Source: JAAZHN01 sp964605575 (GTDB lineage Bacteria; Bacillota_I; Bacilli_A; RF39; UBA660). From it: a stretch of DNA of 30,202 bases. The notes beneath the pieces are model-generated. The model saw only the letters and a program-made list of their open reading frames with translations, was not told the DNA's origin and searched no databases. The stretch covers positions 1 through 30,202 of the forward strand of contig CAZSDG010000005.1 in assembly GCA_964605575.1 (NCBI GenBank), written 5' to 3'. This document shows positions 9,817 to 17,401 of this stretch, piece by piece. A program made the translations under genes and the position numbers. Position 1 is the stretch's first letter. Every line of letters starts with the position of its first letter.

Positions 9817-10293
9817 ATTAAAAAATATATCATACCAATCATATTGTTTTTTTTATTATTAATAATAATTATATTTCCTAATAATGAAGAATATAAAGCA
9901 ATTAATCTTCAAGAATTTGAAAGGAAAATGACTGAATTAAACTATATTCTCAACCCTAAAAAAGCTAAAATAGAACAAATGACAAATGTTGAATCTTTAA
10001 CATTTGCCATTAGCAGAGATTTAAAAACACAAATAGAGTATATTAGTTTTAATAGTAACGAATCTGCAAAAGAGTTTTTTGATAATATGAAAATTGTTTT
10101 TCAAGAAATTGAAGAGGCTGATAATCAAGAAGAATATAAAGAAATAAACCTTGGAAATTATAATAAGTTCTATATAAAATCTCCTAAGAAATATTTTGTT
10201 GTTATTTCTCTTGATGATACCTCAATCTATGCAATAACTGAGTTAGATAATATTAGTAATTTAGAAAAAGAGCTAAAAAAAATAGGTTACTAA
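9817..10293 (+). CDS. Small exported or membrane-anchored protein, probable ATT start
   Basis: The open frame has no ATG or GTG near its beginning. A TTG at 9844 would give a short, oddly truncated hydrophobic start. Reading from ATT at 9817 gives (M)KKYIIPII and then a complete hydrophobic segment, a normal signal or anchor. A ribosome site AAGGA (9803-9807) sits nine bases before this ATT but 36 bases before the TTG. I therefore favour ATT initiation, or an ATG lost by one substitution. The mature part (about 130 residues) is charged, with mixed helix and strand, and matches no family I know. The ORF from TTG would be 149 residues; from ATT, 158. Confidence 0.65.
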   Translation: MKKYIIPIILFFLLLIIIIFPNNEEYKAINLQEFERKMTELNYILNPKKAKIEQMTNVESLTFAISRDLKTQIEYISFNSNESAKEFFDNMKIVFQEIEEADNQEEYKEINLGNYNKFYIKSPKKYFVVISLDDTSIYAITELDNISNLEKELKKIGY

Positions 10294-10333
10294 CCAAATA
10301 ATAATTTTCTCTACTACGTGAGTATTGTACCAA

Positions 10334-10382
10334 GTGTGTACCTAGCACACCGTTACTTTTATGTTAAGTCGTCTAGTACGAC
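10334..10382. other. Two small hairpins in the region after the tRNA
   Basis: GTGTG (10334-10338) pairs with CACAC (10346-10350) around TACCTAG, and GTCGT (10368-10372) pairs with ACGAC (10378-10382) around CTAGT. Both loops contain CTAG. The stretch is richer in G and C than its surroundings. It lies between the end of the small exported protein gene and the tRNA 3' end. No run of T follows either stem strongly enough to call a terminator. The rest of 10294-10396 shows nothing else. Confidence 0.35.
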
Positions 10383-10396
10383 AAAATATCAAATTT

Positions 10397-10470
<74 letters not shown>

Positions 10471-10480
10471 AGACAAAAGA

Positions 10481-10509
10481 ATTATAACATAAGAGATTTT
10501 TATTTTCAA
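10481..10509 (-). promoter_or_regulatory. Promoter of the tRNA-Gly gene
   Basis: On the minus strand: TTGAAA (10509-10504), exactly 17 bases, then TATAAT (10486-10481) preceded by TGT, so both elements plus an extended -10 are present. The tRNA begins 10 bases downstream. This is a textbook strong sigma-A promoter. Confidence 0.85.
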
Positions 10510-10576
10510 ACAATTTTATTAAAAAATTGAATAAAAGTATAGTTTTTATTTACACTTAATCTAAATATCGCTAGGA

Positions 10577-10606
10577 TTAACATTGTATTTTAGCAAATAC
10601 TATGAT
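10577..10606 (+). promoter_or_regulatory. Promoter of the frameshifted membrane-protein gene
   Basis: TTAACA at 10577-10582, an 18-base spacer, and TATGAT at 10601-10606, each 5 of 6 matches. The spacer contains a small inverted repeat (GTATTT/AAATAC). An alternative pair, TTTACA (10549-10554) and TAGGAT (10572-10577), lies just upstream. Confidence 0.5.
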
Positions 10607-10631
10607 AAATCCTATAATAGGAGGAATAAGA

Positions 10632-11144
10632 ATGGAAAATGAAAATAATAACGTAGTAAATGATATTGATAATCAAACGCCTATAACTTCTTCAGATAAT
10701 AGTTCATTTGCTGCAGAACCGGTTAGTATGTATGATAATAATAATCAATATAATGATTTTAATGCATCAATGCCGAATAATTTTAAAGAAAAAAAGAGCT
10801 TTAAAGGTTTAATCATTGGTGGCGTTGTAGTAGTTGTATTACTAGTAGTTGGTTTAGTTGTAGCGAATAGTTTAATGAAAACTAAAAAAGAAAGTGTTAA
10901 AGAGGTTTTCGAACAAAGTGTCAACAAACAAATAGCAACAATGAATGAAGTTTACAGTGAATTTAAACCATTAGAATTGGCAAATAAATTTATTCAAGTA
11001 AAAGGTACTGGTTCAATTGAGTTAGCTTTTTCAACTAATATTGAAATGTTAAAAGATTTTCAAGATTATAAGTTTAGCCTTGAAATGGGACATAATGGTC
11101 CTGAGAAAAAAATTGCACTTAATGGAGTTATTTCTATAAAATAG
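10632..11144 (+). CDS. Membrane-anchored protein, N-terminal part of a frameshifted gene
   Basis: The ATG at 10632 is chosen because AGGAGG (10619-10624) precedes it by seven bases; an in-frame ATG at 10602 has no ribosome site and would lie in the promoter. The protein begins with about 55 Asn/Asp-rich cytoplasmic residues, then a membrane helix (about 59-82, Gly/Val/Leu-rich), then the start of an extracellular domain. It stops at TAG in the context ATA AAA TAG. Reading one base back gives a smooth continuation (IKIGNKLSFDL) into the frame of the next entry. The joined product would be 490 residues. No family is recognised. Confidence 0.75.
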   Translation: MENENNNVVNDIDNQTPITSSDNSSFAAEPVSMYDNNNQYNDFNASMPNNFKEKKSFKGLIIGGVVVVVLLVVGLVVANSLMKTKKESVKEVFEQSVNKQIATMNEVYSEFKPLELANKFIQVKGTGSIELAFSTNIEMLKDFQDYKFSLEMGHNGPEKKIALNGVISIK

Positions 11145-11152
11145 GAAATAAA

Positions 11153-12103
11153 TTGAGTTTTGATCTTCGCAAAAAAGATTCAACAATGTATGTAAAATTA
11201 AATAATATTTTTGATAAAGTATTAAAACTTGATGATGTACCGCTTGATATTAATTTTGATGATTCAACTGAACAAAACAAAAATAGAACAGATATTTCGC
11301 CAACGGAGATGGATTACTTACTAAAATTGGTTTCAAAATCAGTTATGGAAAATGTTGATGAAAAAGATTTGACAAAAGAAGAAATAACAAAAACAATTTT
11401 TGATAAACAAATTAGAGTTACAAAGATTACCTATACATTAACTGCAGCTAATTATAAAAAAATAAGTAAAAGTATTCTAGAAAATCTTAAAGAAGATCAG
11501 GAAGCATTGAAAATTTTGTCGAAAACATCTGGTCAAACAATAGATCAAGTTAAGGATGAGCTTACTAATATGTATAAAGAAATTGAATTAAATGTTGATG
11601 AATTTGCTGATCAGGTAATCGATGTTTATATTGATAATAAATATGAATTAGTAGGTCTTGAAATTTCTACAAAAGAAGGTAAAAATTTATTGACATATTC
11701 TCACTTAGATACAAGATATAACGTTAAGTTCAATGTAATGGAAAATCTGATAACGCTTGATTATAACAGCAATGAACCCAAAACAATAAAATTAGATACT
11801 AATGTTGAGGGCAATGATATTTCTTTACAAATAATAGTTGCAAATAGATCGACAAATAATGATTTAAATGAAGAATATACAATAAATGCGAAATATGGAA
11901 CAGAAACTTTAACAGCAACTATTAAAGTGAAATTGAACAACAGATATGAGATGACAGATTTAGATTATGCTAATGCCGTTACACCAGAGTCATTAACGGA
12001 AGCGGAAACTCAAGAAATTAGTGATAAATTAGCGAAAAATCCCATTACAAATATGATTGTCGAAAAAATTAGAGAATTATTGAAAGCTCAACTATCTTAC
12101 TAG
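11153..12103 (+). CDS. C-terminal extracellular part of the frameshifted membrane protein
   Basis: This frame is open from 11123 and its first possible start is a TTG at 11153 without a ribosome site, so it is almost surely not translated alone. It carries the rest of the extracellular domain of the preceding entry: alternating strand-like segments (for example MYVKLNN, NLLTYSHLDTRYNVKF) and a helical Lys/Glu-rich part around residues 50-160. The pattern resembles large lipoprotein-like or anchored domains common in this group, but I cannot name it. It ends 81 bases before rpsP without a T-rich terminator. See the frameshift finding for the repair. Confidence 0.7.
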   Translation: MSFDLRKKDSTMYVKLNNIFDKVLKLDDVPLDINFDDSTEQNKNRTDISPTEMDYLLKLVSKSVMENVDEKDLTKEEITKTIFDKQIRVTKITYTLTAANYKKISKSILENLKEDQEALKILSKTSGQTIDQVKDELTNMYKEIELNVDEFADQVIDVYIDNKYELVGLEISTKEGKNLLTYSHLDTRYNVKFNVMENLITLDYNSNEPKTIKLDTNVEGNDISLQIIVANRSTNNDLNEEYTINAKYGTETLTATIKVKLNNRYEMTDLDYANAVTPESLTEAETQEISDKLAKNPITNMIVEKIRELLKAQLSY

Positions 12104-12112
12104 GTTAATTTT

Positions 12113-12138
12113 CTTGTCAACCAAAAATAGTTGACAAG
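12113..12138. promoter_or_regulatory. Perfect 9-bp inverted repeat over the rpsP -35 element
   Basis: CTTGTCAAC (12113-12121), an 8-base spacer, and GTTGACAAG (12130-12138). The right arm contains the TTGACA -35 box of the rpsP promoter. No T-run follows, so it is not a normal terminator. Its position suits an operator. Confidence 0.55.
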
Positions 12139-12159
12139 GTTGTTATGCCGTGATATTCT
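12131..12159 (+). promoter_or_regulatory. Promoter of rpsP-khpA
   Basis: Perfect TTGACA (12131-12136), a 17-base spacer, and TATTCT (12154-12159) preceded by TGA, an extended -10. The rpsP ribosome site follows at 12171. Confidence 0.75.
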
Positions 12160-12184
12160 TATTGAAGAAAAAGGAGGAATAACA

Positions 12185-12460
12185 ATGGCAGTAAAATTAA
12201 GATTAAAAAGAATGGGCTCAAAAAAGAAACCATTTTATCGTATAGTTGCCGCAGATTCAAGAAGTCCTAGAGATGGTAGATTTATTGAAATTATTGGAAC
12301 TTATGATGTTTTAAGTAAAGAGGAAAAAGTTAATTTAGACGAAGAAAAAGTAATGAGCTGGCTAGAAAAAGGCGCTCAACCTACTGAAACAGTTCGTAGT
12401 ATTTTAAGTAAAAAAGGAATATTAGCTAAATATAAAGCCTCAAAAAAAGAAGGTAAATAA
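12185..12460 (+). CDS. rpsP: 30S ribosomal protein S16
   Basis: A small-subunit ribosomal protein that helps assemble the 16S rRNA 5' domain. The 91-residue product begins MAVKLRLKRMGSKKKPFYRIV and continues with ADSRSPRDGRFIE, IGTYDP-like IGTYDV and QPTETVR, all hallmark S16 segments, at the usual length. The start at 12185 has AAGGAGG (12171-12177). A longer frame from TTG at 12131 begins in the -35 box itself and is rejected. khpA follows after two bases, a frequent Firmicute pairing. Instead of rimM, trmD and rplS, a terminator then closes the unit. Confidence 0.98.
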   Translation: MAVKLRLKRMGSKKKPFYRIVAADSRSPRDGRFIEIIGTYDVLSKEEKVNLDEEKVMSWLEKGAQPTETVRSILSKKGILAKYKASKKEGK

Positions 12461-12462
12461 TT

Positions 12463-12711
12463 ATGGATGAAATCGTATTATTAACTGAACAATTGGTTAA
12501 AAATGTTGTTAAAGAGGCGGATTTAGTCAAGGTTCAAAGCTTTGAAGATGATGATAATAATCAAATATTAGAAGTTTTAGTTCATAACGATGATATGGGA
12601 TTGGTTATAGGTAAGGGTGGCAAAATGATTAATTCAATAAGAACTTTAGTTCAAGCCGCTGCTTATAACAAAGGCCTAAATAAAGTTAGAATTAATGTAG
12701 AATCATTCTAA
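12463..12711 (+). CDS. khpA: KH-domain RNA-binding protein KhpA
   Basis: A small KH protein that, with KhpB/Jag, binds RNA and influences cell division and elongation in streptococci and related bacteria (family knowledge). The 82-residue product has the KH core with the GxxG loop in LVIGKGGKMI (near residues 48-57), followed by the helix INSIRTLVQAAA. Length and linkage to rpsP match KhpA (YlqC). It starts two bases after the rpsP stop and is probably translated from the same message; the rpsP end supplies only a weak A/G-rich ribosome site (AAAGAAGG). Confidence 0.95.
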   Translation: MDEIVLLTEQLVKNVVKEADLVKVQSFEDDDNNQILEVLVHNDDMGLVIGKGGKMINSIRTLVQAAAYNKGLNKVRINVESF

Positions 12712-12714
12712 TCG

Positions 12715-12740
12715 AAACTCTCTTAAAGAGAGTTTTTTAT
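12715..12740 (+). terminator. Rho-independent terminator of rpsP-khpA
   Basis: AAACTCTC (12715-12722) pairs with GAGAGTTT (12728-12735) around TTAAA, followed by a T-run (12733-12738). It starts three bases after the khpA stop. Confidence 0.93.
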
Positions 12741-12769
12741 TTGCAATTTAATGGCTAAAATAGTATACT
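12741..12769 (+). promoter_or_regulatory. Promoter of the cdsA-rseP cluster
   Basis: TTGCAA (12741-12746), 17 bases, TATACT (12764-12769, 5 of 6), directly after the khpA terminator. Confidence 0.7.
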
Positions 12770-12807
12770 TAATAAAGAAAATCATAAAATGATTTACGGA
12801 GGAATAA

Positions 12808-13608
12808 ATGAAAAAAAGAACGATCAGCGCTTTAATAATTATAGCTGTAATAATTCCATTTCTATTAATTGGAGGGCGTGTGTATGCTGTAGCAATTGGT
12901 ATATTATCGTTAGCGGCTTTTAAAGAGATTATTAGTTTAAAAGAATCAAGTGAAAAGAAATTATCAAATTTATTAGTTGCAATAAATTTATTGGCTTTTC
13001 TTTTAATGGTATTTTCAAATTATGATGGAAACAATTTATTATCAGGATTAGGATATAATCATCTTGCTTATGTTTTATTATTAACTACTTTTCCAGTTGT
13101 AATATTTAATAAAGAAAAATATACTATCAATAGGGCATTAAGAAATACTGGTTTAATAGTTTTAATAGGACTTAGCTTTAACATGTTAATAACAGTATTT
13201 AATTATAATCAAATGATATTTTATTATTTAATATCAATTGCAGTTTTTACCGATATTTTTGCTTATCTTTCTGGGATGCTAATTGGTAAGCATAAGATTG
13301 CCCCGGAACTTTCGCCTAAAAAGACATGGGAGGGTGCTTTTTTTGGAACTTTTCTTGGGACTGTTTCTGCACTGTTTGTCTATATTAATTTAGTTGGTAC
13401 TAGTGATAAAATACTGGTATTAATCTTGGTTACAACATTTCTAAGTATCGTAGGGCAAATAGGTGATTTCTTTTTTAGTGCTATTAAAAGAGAATATAAA
13501 ATAAAAGATTTTTCAAATTTAATTCCAGGTCACGGTGGAGTCTTAGATCGTTTAGATAGCCTACTCTTTATTATGATTGGTTACTTAATCGTTCGACTGT
13601 TTATTTAG
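12808..13608 (+). CDS. cdsA: Phosphatidate cytidylyltransferase (CDP-diglyceride synthase)
   Basis: Makes CDP-diacylglycerol from CTP and phosphatidic acid in the membrane, the precursor used by PgsA, also encoded in this window. The 266-residue protein has about seven or eight membrane segments. It carries the complete family signature near the C-terminus (residues 224-250): S..KR....KD, then IPGHGGVLDRLD, whose acidic and basic residues bind metal and CTP. The upstream LSPKKTWEG motif is also present. The ribosome site GGAGG lies just before the ATG. rseP follows after about a dozen bases. In many Firmicutes uppS precedes it and dxr lies between cdsA and rseP; neither is here. Confidence 0.96.
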   Translation: MKKRTISALIIIAVIIPFLLIGGRVYAVAIGILSLAAFKEIISLKESSEKKLSNLLVAINLLAFLLMVFSNYDGNNLLSGLGYNHLAYVLLLTTFPVVIFNKEKYTINRALRNTGLIVLIGLSFNMLITVFNYNQMIFYYLISIAVFTDIFAYLSGMLIGKHKIAPELSPKKTWEGAFFGTFLGTVSALFVYINLVGTSDKILVLILVTTFLSIVGQIGDFFFSAIKREYKIKDFSNLIPGHGGVLDRLDSLLFIMIGYLIVRLFI

Positions 13609-13620
13609 GGAGGTTAATTG

Positions 13621-14664
13621 ATGATACCATTAATATTATTAGTAATTATTTTAGGAACTCTTATTTTTATTCATGAACTAGGTCATTTTTTAATGGCTAA
13701 AAGAGCTGGAGTTCATATTTATGAGTTTGCATTAGGATTTGGACCAAAGATTTGGTCTAAAGTTGGAAAAAAGGATAAGGTTATTTATTCTCTTAGAATG
13801 TTTCCAGTTGGTGGCTTTGTGCAAATGGCCGGAGAAGTATATGAAGATGATACTGAAATACCTAAAGATAAATTTATGTGTAATAAAACTTGGATTCAAA
13901 GAATTTCAGTAATTTGTGCGGGTGTATTATTTAATTTTATCTTAGCAATAATTTTATTATTTATTGTTGCTTTAGGTTGGGGATATACTGAGCAAAGATC
14001 AATTGTTGGCACAGTAGTTGATGGCTATCCAGCTAAAGAAGCTGGAATTGAAGAGGGAGATCGAATTTTATCAGTTAATGGTAAAACAACAAAAACTTGG
14101 GATATGATTTTACTAAGGGTATTAATGAATAAATCAGACTCTCATACATTTTTAGTTAAGAAAGTTGATGGCAAAGAAGTCACTTATAAGATTTCTCCCA
14201 AAAAGGAAAAAAATCAAGAAGGTCAAGAAGTCGAAGTTTTTGGTTTTACATCATCAGCTAAGGAATATAAAGGATTTGCAAATGCGATTAAGTATTCTTT
14301 AATGAGATTTTCTTCAATAATTTCCTCTTTGTTTGTTACTATTGGTGGCTTATTTAGTGGTAAAATAGCGCTTAGTAATTTAGCTGGACCAGTTGGTATG
14401 TACTCGATCGTTGATCAAACAGCTAAGTATGGGATTCAGAATATTATTGCCCTAATGGCTTTATTGAGTATTAATTTAGGATTTATTAACATTTTACCAT
14501 TTCCCGCCTTTGATGGTGGCCGGGCTTTATTTTTAATTATTGAAAAAATAATTGGTCGACCAATTAATAAAAAAATAGAAAACATTATGCATACAATTTT
14601 CTTCATTTTATTAATGGGATTAATGTTATTAATTACGATTCAAGATATTATTAAGTTATTTTAG
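13621..14664 (+). CDS. rseP: Site-2 intramembrane zinc protease RseP/RasP (M50B)
   Basis: Cuts membrane-spanning segments, typically anti-sigma factors and remnant signal peptides. The zinc-binding HELGH is at residues 18-22 in the first helix, and the second active-site motif NILPFPAFDGGR lies near the C-terminus. Between them are GFGP and a PDZ domain (AKEAGIEEGDRILSVNGK). The length of 347 residues is normal, and the spacing fits bacterial RseP with one PDZ domain. The ATG at 13621 is preferred over the in-frame TTG at 13618 because GGGAGG (13608-13613) is then seven bases away. It is in an operon with cdsA. No obvious anti-sigma substrate is encoded in the window. Confidence 0.96.
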   Translation: MIPLILLVIILGTLIFIHELGHFLMAKRAGVHIYEFALGFGPKIWSKVGKKDKVIYSLRMFPVGGFVQMAGEVYEDDTEIPKDKFMCNKTWIQRISVICAGVLFNFILAIILLFIVALGWGYTEQRSIVGTVVDGYPAKEAGIEEGDRILSVNGKTTKTWDMILLRVLMNKSDSHTFLVKKVDGKEVTYKISPKKEKNQEGQEVEVFGFTSSAKEYKGFANAIKYSLMRFSSIISSLFVTIGGLFSGKIALSNLAGPVGMYSIVDQTAKYGIQNIIALMALLSINLGFINILPFPAFDGGRALFLIIEKIIGRPINKKIENIMHTIFFILLMGLMLLITIQDIIKLF

Positions 14665-14672
14665 GGGTATTT

Positions 14673-15029
14673 ATGAAACAAAATAAAAAGGTCTTAAAAT
14701 ACTGTCCAAATTTTCATAAAATAGTTAATTATGCTTATTCTGAGGATGATTATATTTCAGCAAGATTAATAACAGTATTTCAAGAATATGTTTTTGCAGT
14801 TGATTTAACTGATCAACAACAAATAAATGTAATAGAAATACTTGATAAAACTATTACTAAATATATTGATGATTATTTTTTTAGAAAAGAAATGAAAAAT
14901 AGTTTGAAGGAATTAAAAATAAAGAAAGATGAAAATATCATGGAGTCAATTGTTAGTTATATAATAAAAACTTATAATCGTTATGAGGAGGATTTTACGA
15001 GAAACATTTATATTTCTCGCTGGATATAG
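14673..15029 (+). CDS. Small cytoplasmic helical protein, unknown
   Basis: A 118-residue protein without membrane segment or signal peptide, rich in Lys, Ile, Tyr and Asp, probably all-helical. It begins MKQNKKVLKYCPNFHKIVNYA and ends in an aromatic tail (IYISRWI). It starts eight bases after rseP with AGGGG before the ATG, and the next gene follows 17 bases later, so it belongs to the cdsA-rseP operon. I recognise no domain. The placement suggests an envelope or regulatory role, but that is only context. Confidence 0.75.
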   Translation: MKQNKKVLKYCPNFHKIVNYAYSEDDYISARLITVFQEYVFAVDLTDQQQINVIEILDKTITKYIDDYFFRKEMKNSLKELKIKKDENIMESIVSYIIKTYNRYEEDFTRNIYISRWI

Positions 15030-15046
15030 AAGAAAGGGTTGGTTAA

Positions 15047-16045
15047 GTGAATAATTTAGAAACATTTGAAATTAGGGAAGAAAAACCAGTTAAAAATGTA
15101 GTTAAGAAATCAAAAAAAACGGTGCCTAAGTATAAACCACTTATCGTTTTAGGTGTCTTAACTTTTTTAACTATTAGCTTATACTTTATTTATAACAATA
15201 CTAACTATATAAAGCCGATTGTTAATGCTGTACTTAAGCCTGATTCTAATTCGAAAGATGTTGTAAGTAAAATTCCAGTTCCAATATTAAATGAAGTTAT
15301 TTATGAATTTGGCAGCACTTTAGAAAAGAACAATGATGTCTATGTTAGTAATAGTGGAGAATTATCAGATTTAAGCCTTAATTTAGAAGCTATACCTGTT
15401 GATGAATTTGATAAATTAGATGTTATAGGTGAATTTGAATATAAAGTTATTTACATCTTAAAAGAATATGTTGGAAAAGTAATAGTTAGAGATACAACTC
15501 CTCCAACCGTCGTGACAAAAAATGTGTATGTAGCAAGAGGGTCTGAACCACTGAAACCAGAGTTATTTATTCGAAGTATTACTGATTTATCCAAACAATA
15601 TGTTTCAGAAATTACTAATCTAAAAGAATTAAATTTAAACAAAATGGGTGAATATAACGTCACAATTTCAGTTAAAGATATTAATGGTAATGAAACAACT
15701 GTAACTCCTAAACTTTTTGTTCTTTCTTCAGAATATTCTAATACATATAAAATGCAAGACTTAAACGTCTCTTATAATGATAAAAACGATCAAAATTGGG
15801 ACAAAACTATAACTGAAAAATTTCAGTCAGCTCTGACTTTAGATTCAGCACTATATAAAAATGCTTTAGAAAAAATGCAGACCTTTAATTGGGCTAAAAA
15901 AATCGAAGAACTTTACCCAGGGTCCCAGATTAATAGTCAAGAAGAATTGACATTATATAATCAAAATGACTTGATTGTTGGCCTTACTAAAAAAGTTAAT
16001 TTAACATATAATAGTGAAACTAAAGATTATTATTTAAGTTATTAA
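15047..16045 (+). CDS. Single-pass membrane protein with extracellular Ig-like domain
   Basis: A 332-residue protein starting at GTG (15047), with GAAAGGG just upstream. The first 30 or so residues are cytoplasmic and Lys-rich, followed by one membrane helix (about 31-50). The outside part holds a segment beginning DTTPPTVV and ending with GEYNVTISVKDINGNETT, the pattern of bacterial Ig-like (DUF5011/HYR-type) domains. A first, similar but weaker strand region precedes it (VIGEFEYKVIY). The C-terminal 100 residues are of unknown fold. It ends the cdsA-rseP operon, with its stop next to a shared terminator. Possible roles are wall binding or envelope sensing; neither is shown. Confidence 0.82.
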   Translation: MNNLETFEIREEKPVKNVVKKSKKTVPKYKPLIVLGVLTFLTISLYFIYNNTNYIKPIVNAVLKPDSNSKDVVSKIPVPILNEVIYEFGSTLEKNNDVYVSNSGELSDLSLNLEAIPVDEFDKLDVIGEFEYKVIYILKEYVGKVIVRDTTPPTVVTKNVYVARGSEPLKPELFIRSITDLSKQYVSEITNLKELNLNKMGEYNVTISVKDINGNETTVTPKLFVLSSEYSNTYKMQDLNVSYNDKNDQNWDKTITEKFQSALTLDSALYKNALEKMQTFNWAKKIEELYPGSQINSQEELTLYNQNDLIVGLTKKVNLTYNSETKDYYLSY

Positions 16046-16080
16046 AACTTACTTAGAAAAATAGTTGAGTAAGTTTTTCT
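16045..16080. terminator. Bidirectional terminator between convergent genes
   Basis: AAACTTACT (16045-16053) pairs with AGTAAGTTT (16068-16076) around a 14-base loop, with T-rich sequence on both exits. The minus-strand gene stop (16051-16049) lies in the stem, and the plus-strand stop ends at its first base. Confidence 0.8.
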
Positions 16081-16738
16081 TTGGTTTAAATACCAAATTA
16101 ATAAGAAAAAATAATAGCGAAGAGACTAAACAAGTCAATAATGAAGCAATAAAATATGAAGTAAGGTTAATAATCATTTTATTAAAAACAGTTTCATTTA
16201 TTAATAATAATAACAAGTTATTTAAACCTACAAAGATTAATACAAAAAGAATAATTGAAATCAAATAACTTATTACATAAGTAATCGTTTTTGGGGCATA
16301 TTTTTTTAACGAATTTATTAGAGCAATGATAGTTCTTTGTGATACGTAATAGCCCGATAAAAAGAAAAATAATTTTAAGAGATCAGGGTAAGAAAAATAA
16401 ATTCCTAAGAATGTTGTATTTTTGGGAATAAAAATAAAATCTAAAGATGCTCGGTAGTAAAAGGTTGATTCATTACTCTTGAACATCGAACTAAGCGAAA
16501 AAATAAAAAGAAATAGCAAGAAACATCCAATAACCAATTTATGACTTTTAATTACAGTTTTGTCAGGTAATTTATAAGCCATATAAGCAGTAGTTAAAAA
16601 TATTAAAGGTAAGGTTAAAAACCCATTATTAAAAAACATATGTTGATTAATATCAGAATTTTTTCCAATCAAAACATAAGTACAAATTATTAAAATTAAT
16701 AAAACCATTGTTAAAAACGTTTTTTTGTTATCTTCCAT
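16049..16738 (-). CDS. Multi-pass membrane protein, unknown
   Basis: A 229-residue hydrophobic protein with about six predicted membrane segments, for example FLTMVLLILIICTYVLIG, GFLTLPLIFLTTAYMAY and LVIGCFLLFLFIFSLSS. A positive loop near the C-terminus (FKPKKN) points inside. The ATG at 16738 is chosen because AGGAG precedes it at the right distance; a frame open further upstream would begin inside the opposite gene and its promoter. I recognise no family and see no conserved polar motif suggesting an enzyme. It converges on the envelope operon and diverges from the SipW-cognate-type gene. Confidence 0.8.
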   Translation of the reverse strand: MEDNKKTFLTMVLLILIICTYVLIGKNSDINQHMFFNNGFLTLPLIFLTTAYMAYKLPDKTVIKSHKLVIGCFLLFLFIFSLSSMFKSNESTFYYRASLDFIFIPKNTTFLGIYFSYPDLLKLFFFLSGYYVSQRTIIALINSLKKYAPKTITYVISYLISIILFVLIFVGLNNLLLLLINETVFNKMIINLTSYFIASLLTCLVSSLLFFLINLVFKPKKNLLNYFSK

Positions 16739-16793
16739 CTTACCAACTCCTATTATAAATTTAACATATATATTACTATTTAACCATAAAATA

Positions 16794-16821
16794 TTGATTA
16801 TATTGACGTTTTTGATATAAT
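16794..16821 (+). promoter_or_regulatory. Promoter of the surface-protein/amidase pair
   Basis: TTGATT (16794-16799), a 16-base spacer, and a perfect TATAAT (16816-16821) preceded by TGA, an extended -10. Confidence 0.7.
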
Positions 16822-16842
16822 ATAAATAGTAAGGGTGATAGG

Positions 16843-17379
16843 ATGATAAAATATAAAAGGAATTTATTATTATCAATTTTGACTGTATTTGCTTTTGGTG
16901 CGGTTATCGGGATTTCTTATGCTTATTTTAGTATAAAAACAATCGGTAATGAAACTGCTAGTACCTCTTTAATAAAAACAGCATCAAAAGAAATTCAATA
17001 TACAGATTTAACAATATTAGAAAATGCAAAGATGGAACCAGGCTGGAATGAATCTAAAACAATTATTGTTGAAAATTTAGGAACAAAGACTCTAACATAT
17101 AACATGGTCTGGCAGACTATAACAAATAATTTATCGCGTAAACAAGACCTAGTAATATCCTTAACTTGTTCATCAAATATCGCAGAAAATACTTGTAGTG
17201 GTCTTAGCCAAACACAGGTTTCCAATACAGGAACAAATATGCCTATCATTAATAATATCCCGATTGCAGTCGCGGAAAAACATACTTATGTTGTAACAAT
17301 CAAATATTTACTACAGAGTGAAGATCAAAGTATTGATATGAATAAAACAGTTAATGGTAAGTTAGGAGTAATTGAATAA
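16843..17379 (+). CDS. Exported protein with SipW-cognate-like signal (TasA/camelysin type)
   Basis: A 178-residue secreted protein. The N-terminus is KR-rich, then hydrophobic, then GISYAYFS, matching the SipW-cognate signal peptide pattern (G..AYF), known from TasA, TapA and camelysin-type biofilm proteins cut by the signal peptidase SipW. The mature part is beta-rich, with a typical ESKTIIVENLGTKTLTYNM strand, in which a component follows the ribbon fold of an archaeal-like pilin or TasA domain (inference). It carries two cysteines in the C...C segment near residues 110-120. A similar domain begins the BspA-like protein at the right end. The amidase gene follows 22 bases later, so the two are probably co-transcribed. 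Confidence 0.8.
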   Translation: MIKYKRNLLLSILTVFAFGAVIGISYAYFSIKTIGNETASTSLIKTASKEIQYTDLTILENAKMEPGWNESKTIIVENLGTKTLTYNMVWQTITNNLSRKQDLVISLTCSSNIAENTCSGLSQTQVSNTGTNMPIINNIPIAVAEKHTYVVTIKYLLQSEDQSIDMNKTVNGKLGVIE

Positions 17380-17401
17380 GAATTTGAACGGAGGTATATT
17401 A

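Noticed and set aside
12131..12184. Longer rpsP start at TTG 12131
   Set aside because: The TTG is part of the -35 box; the ATG at 12185 has a strong ribosome site and gives the canonical S16 start.
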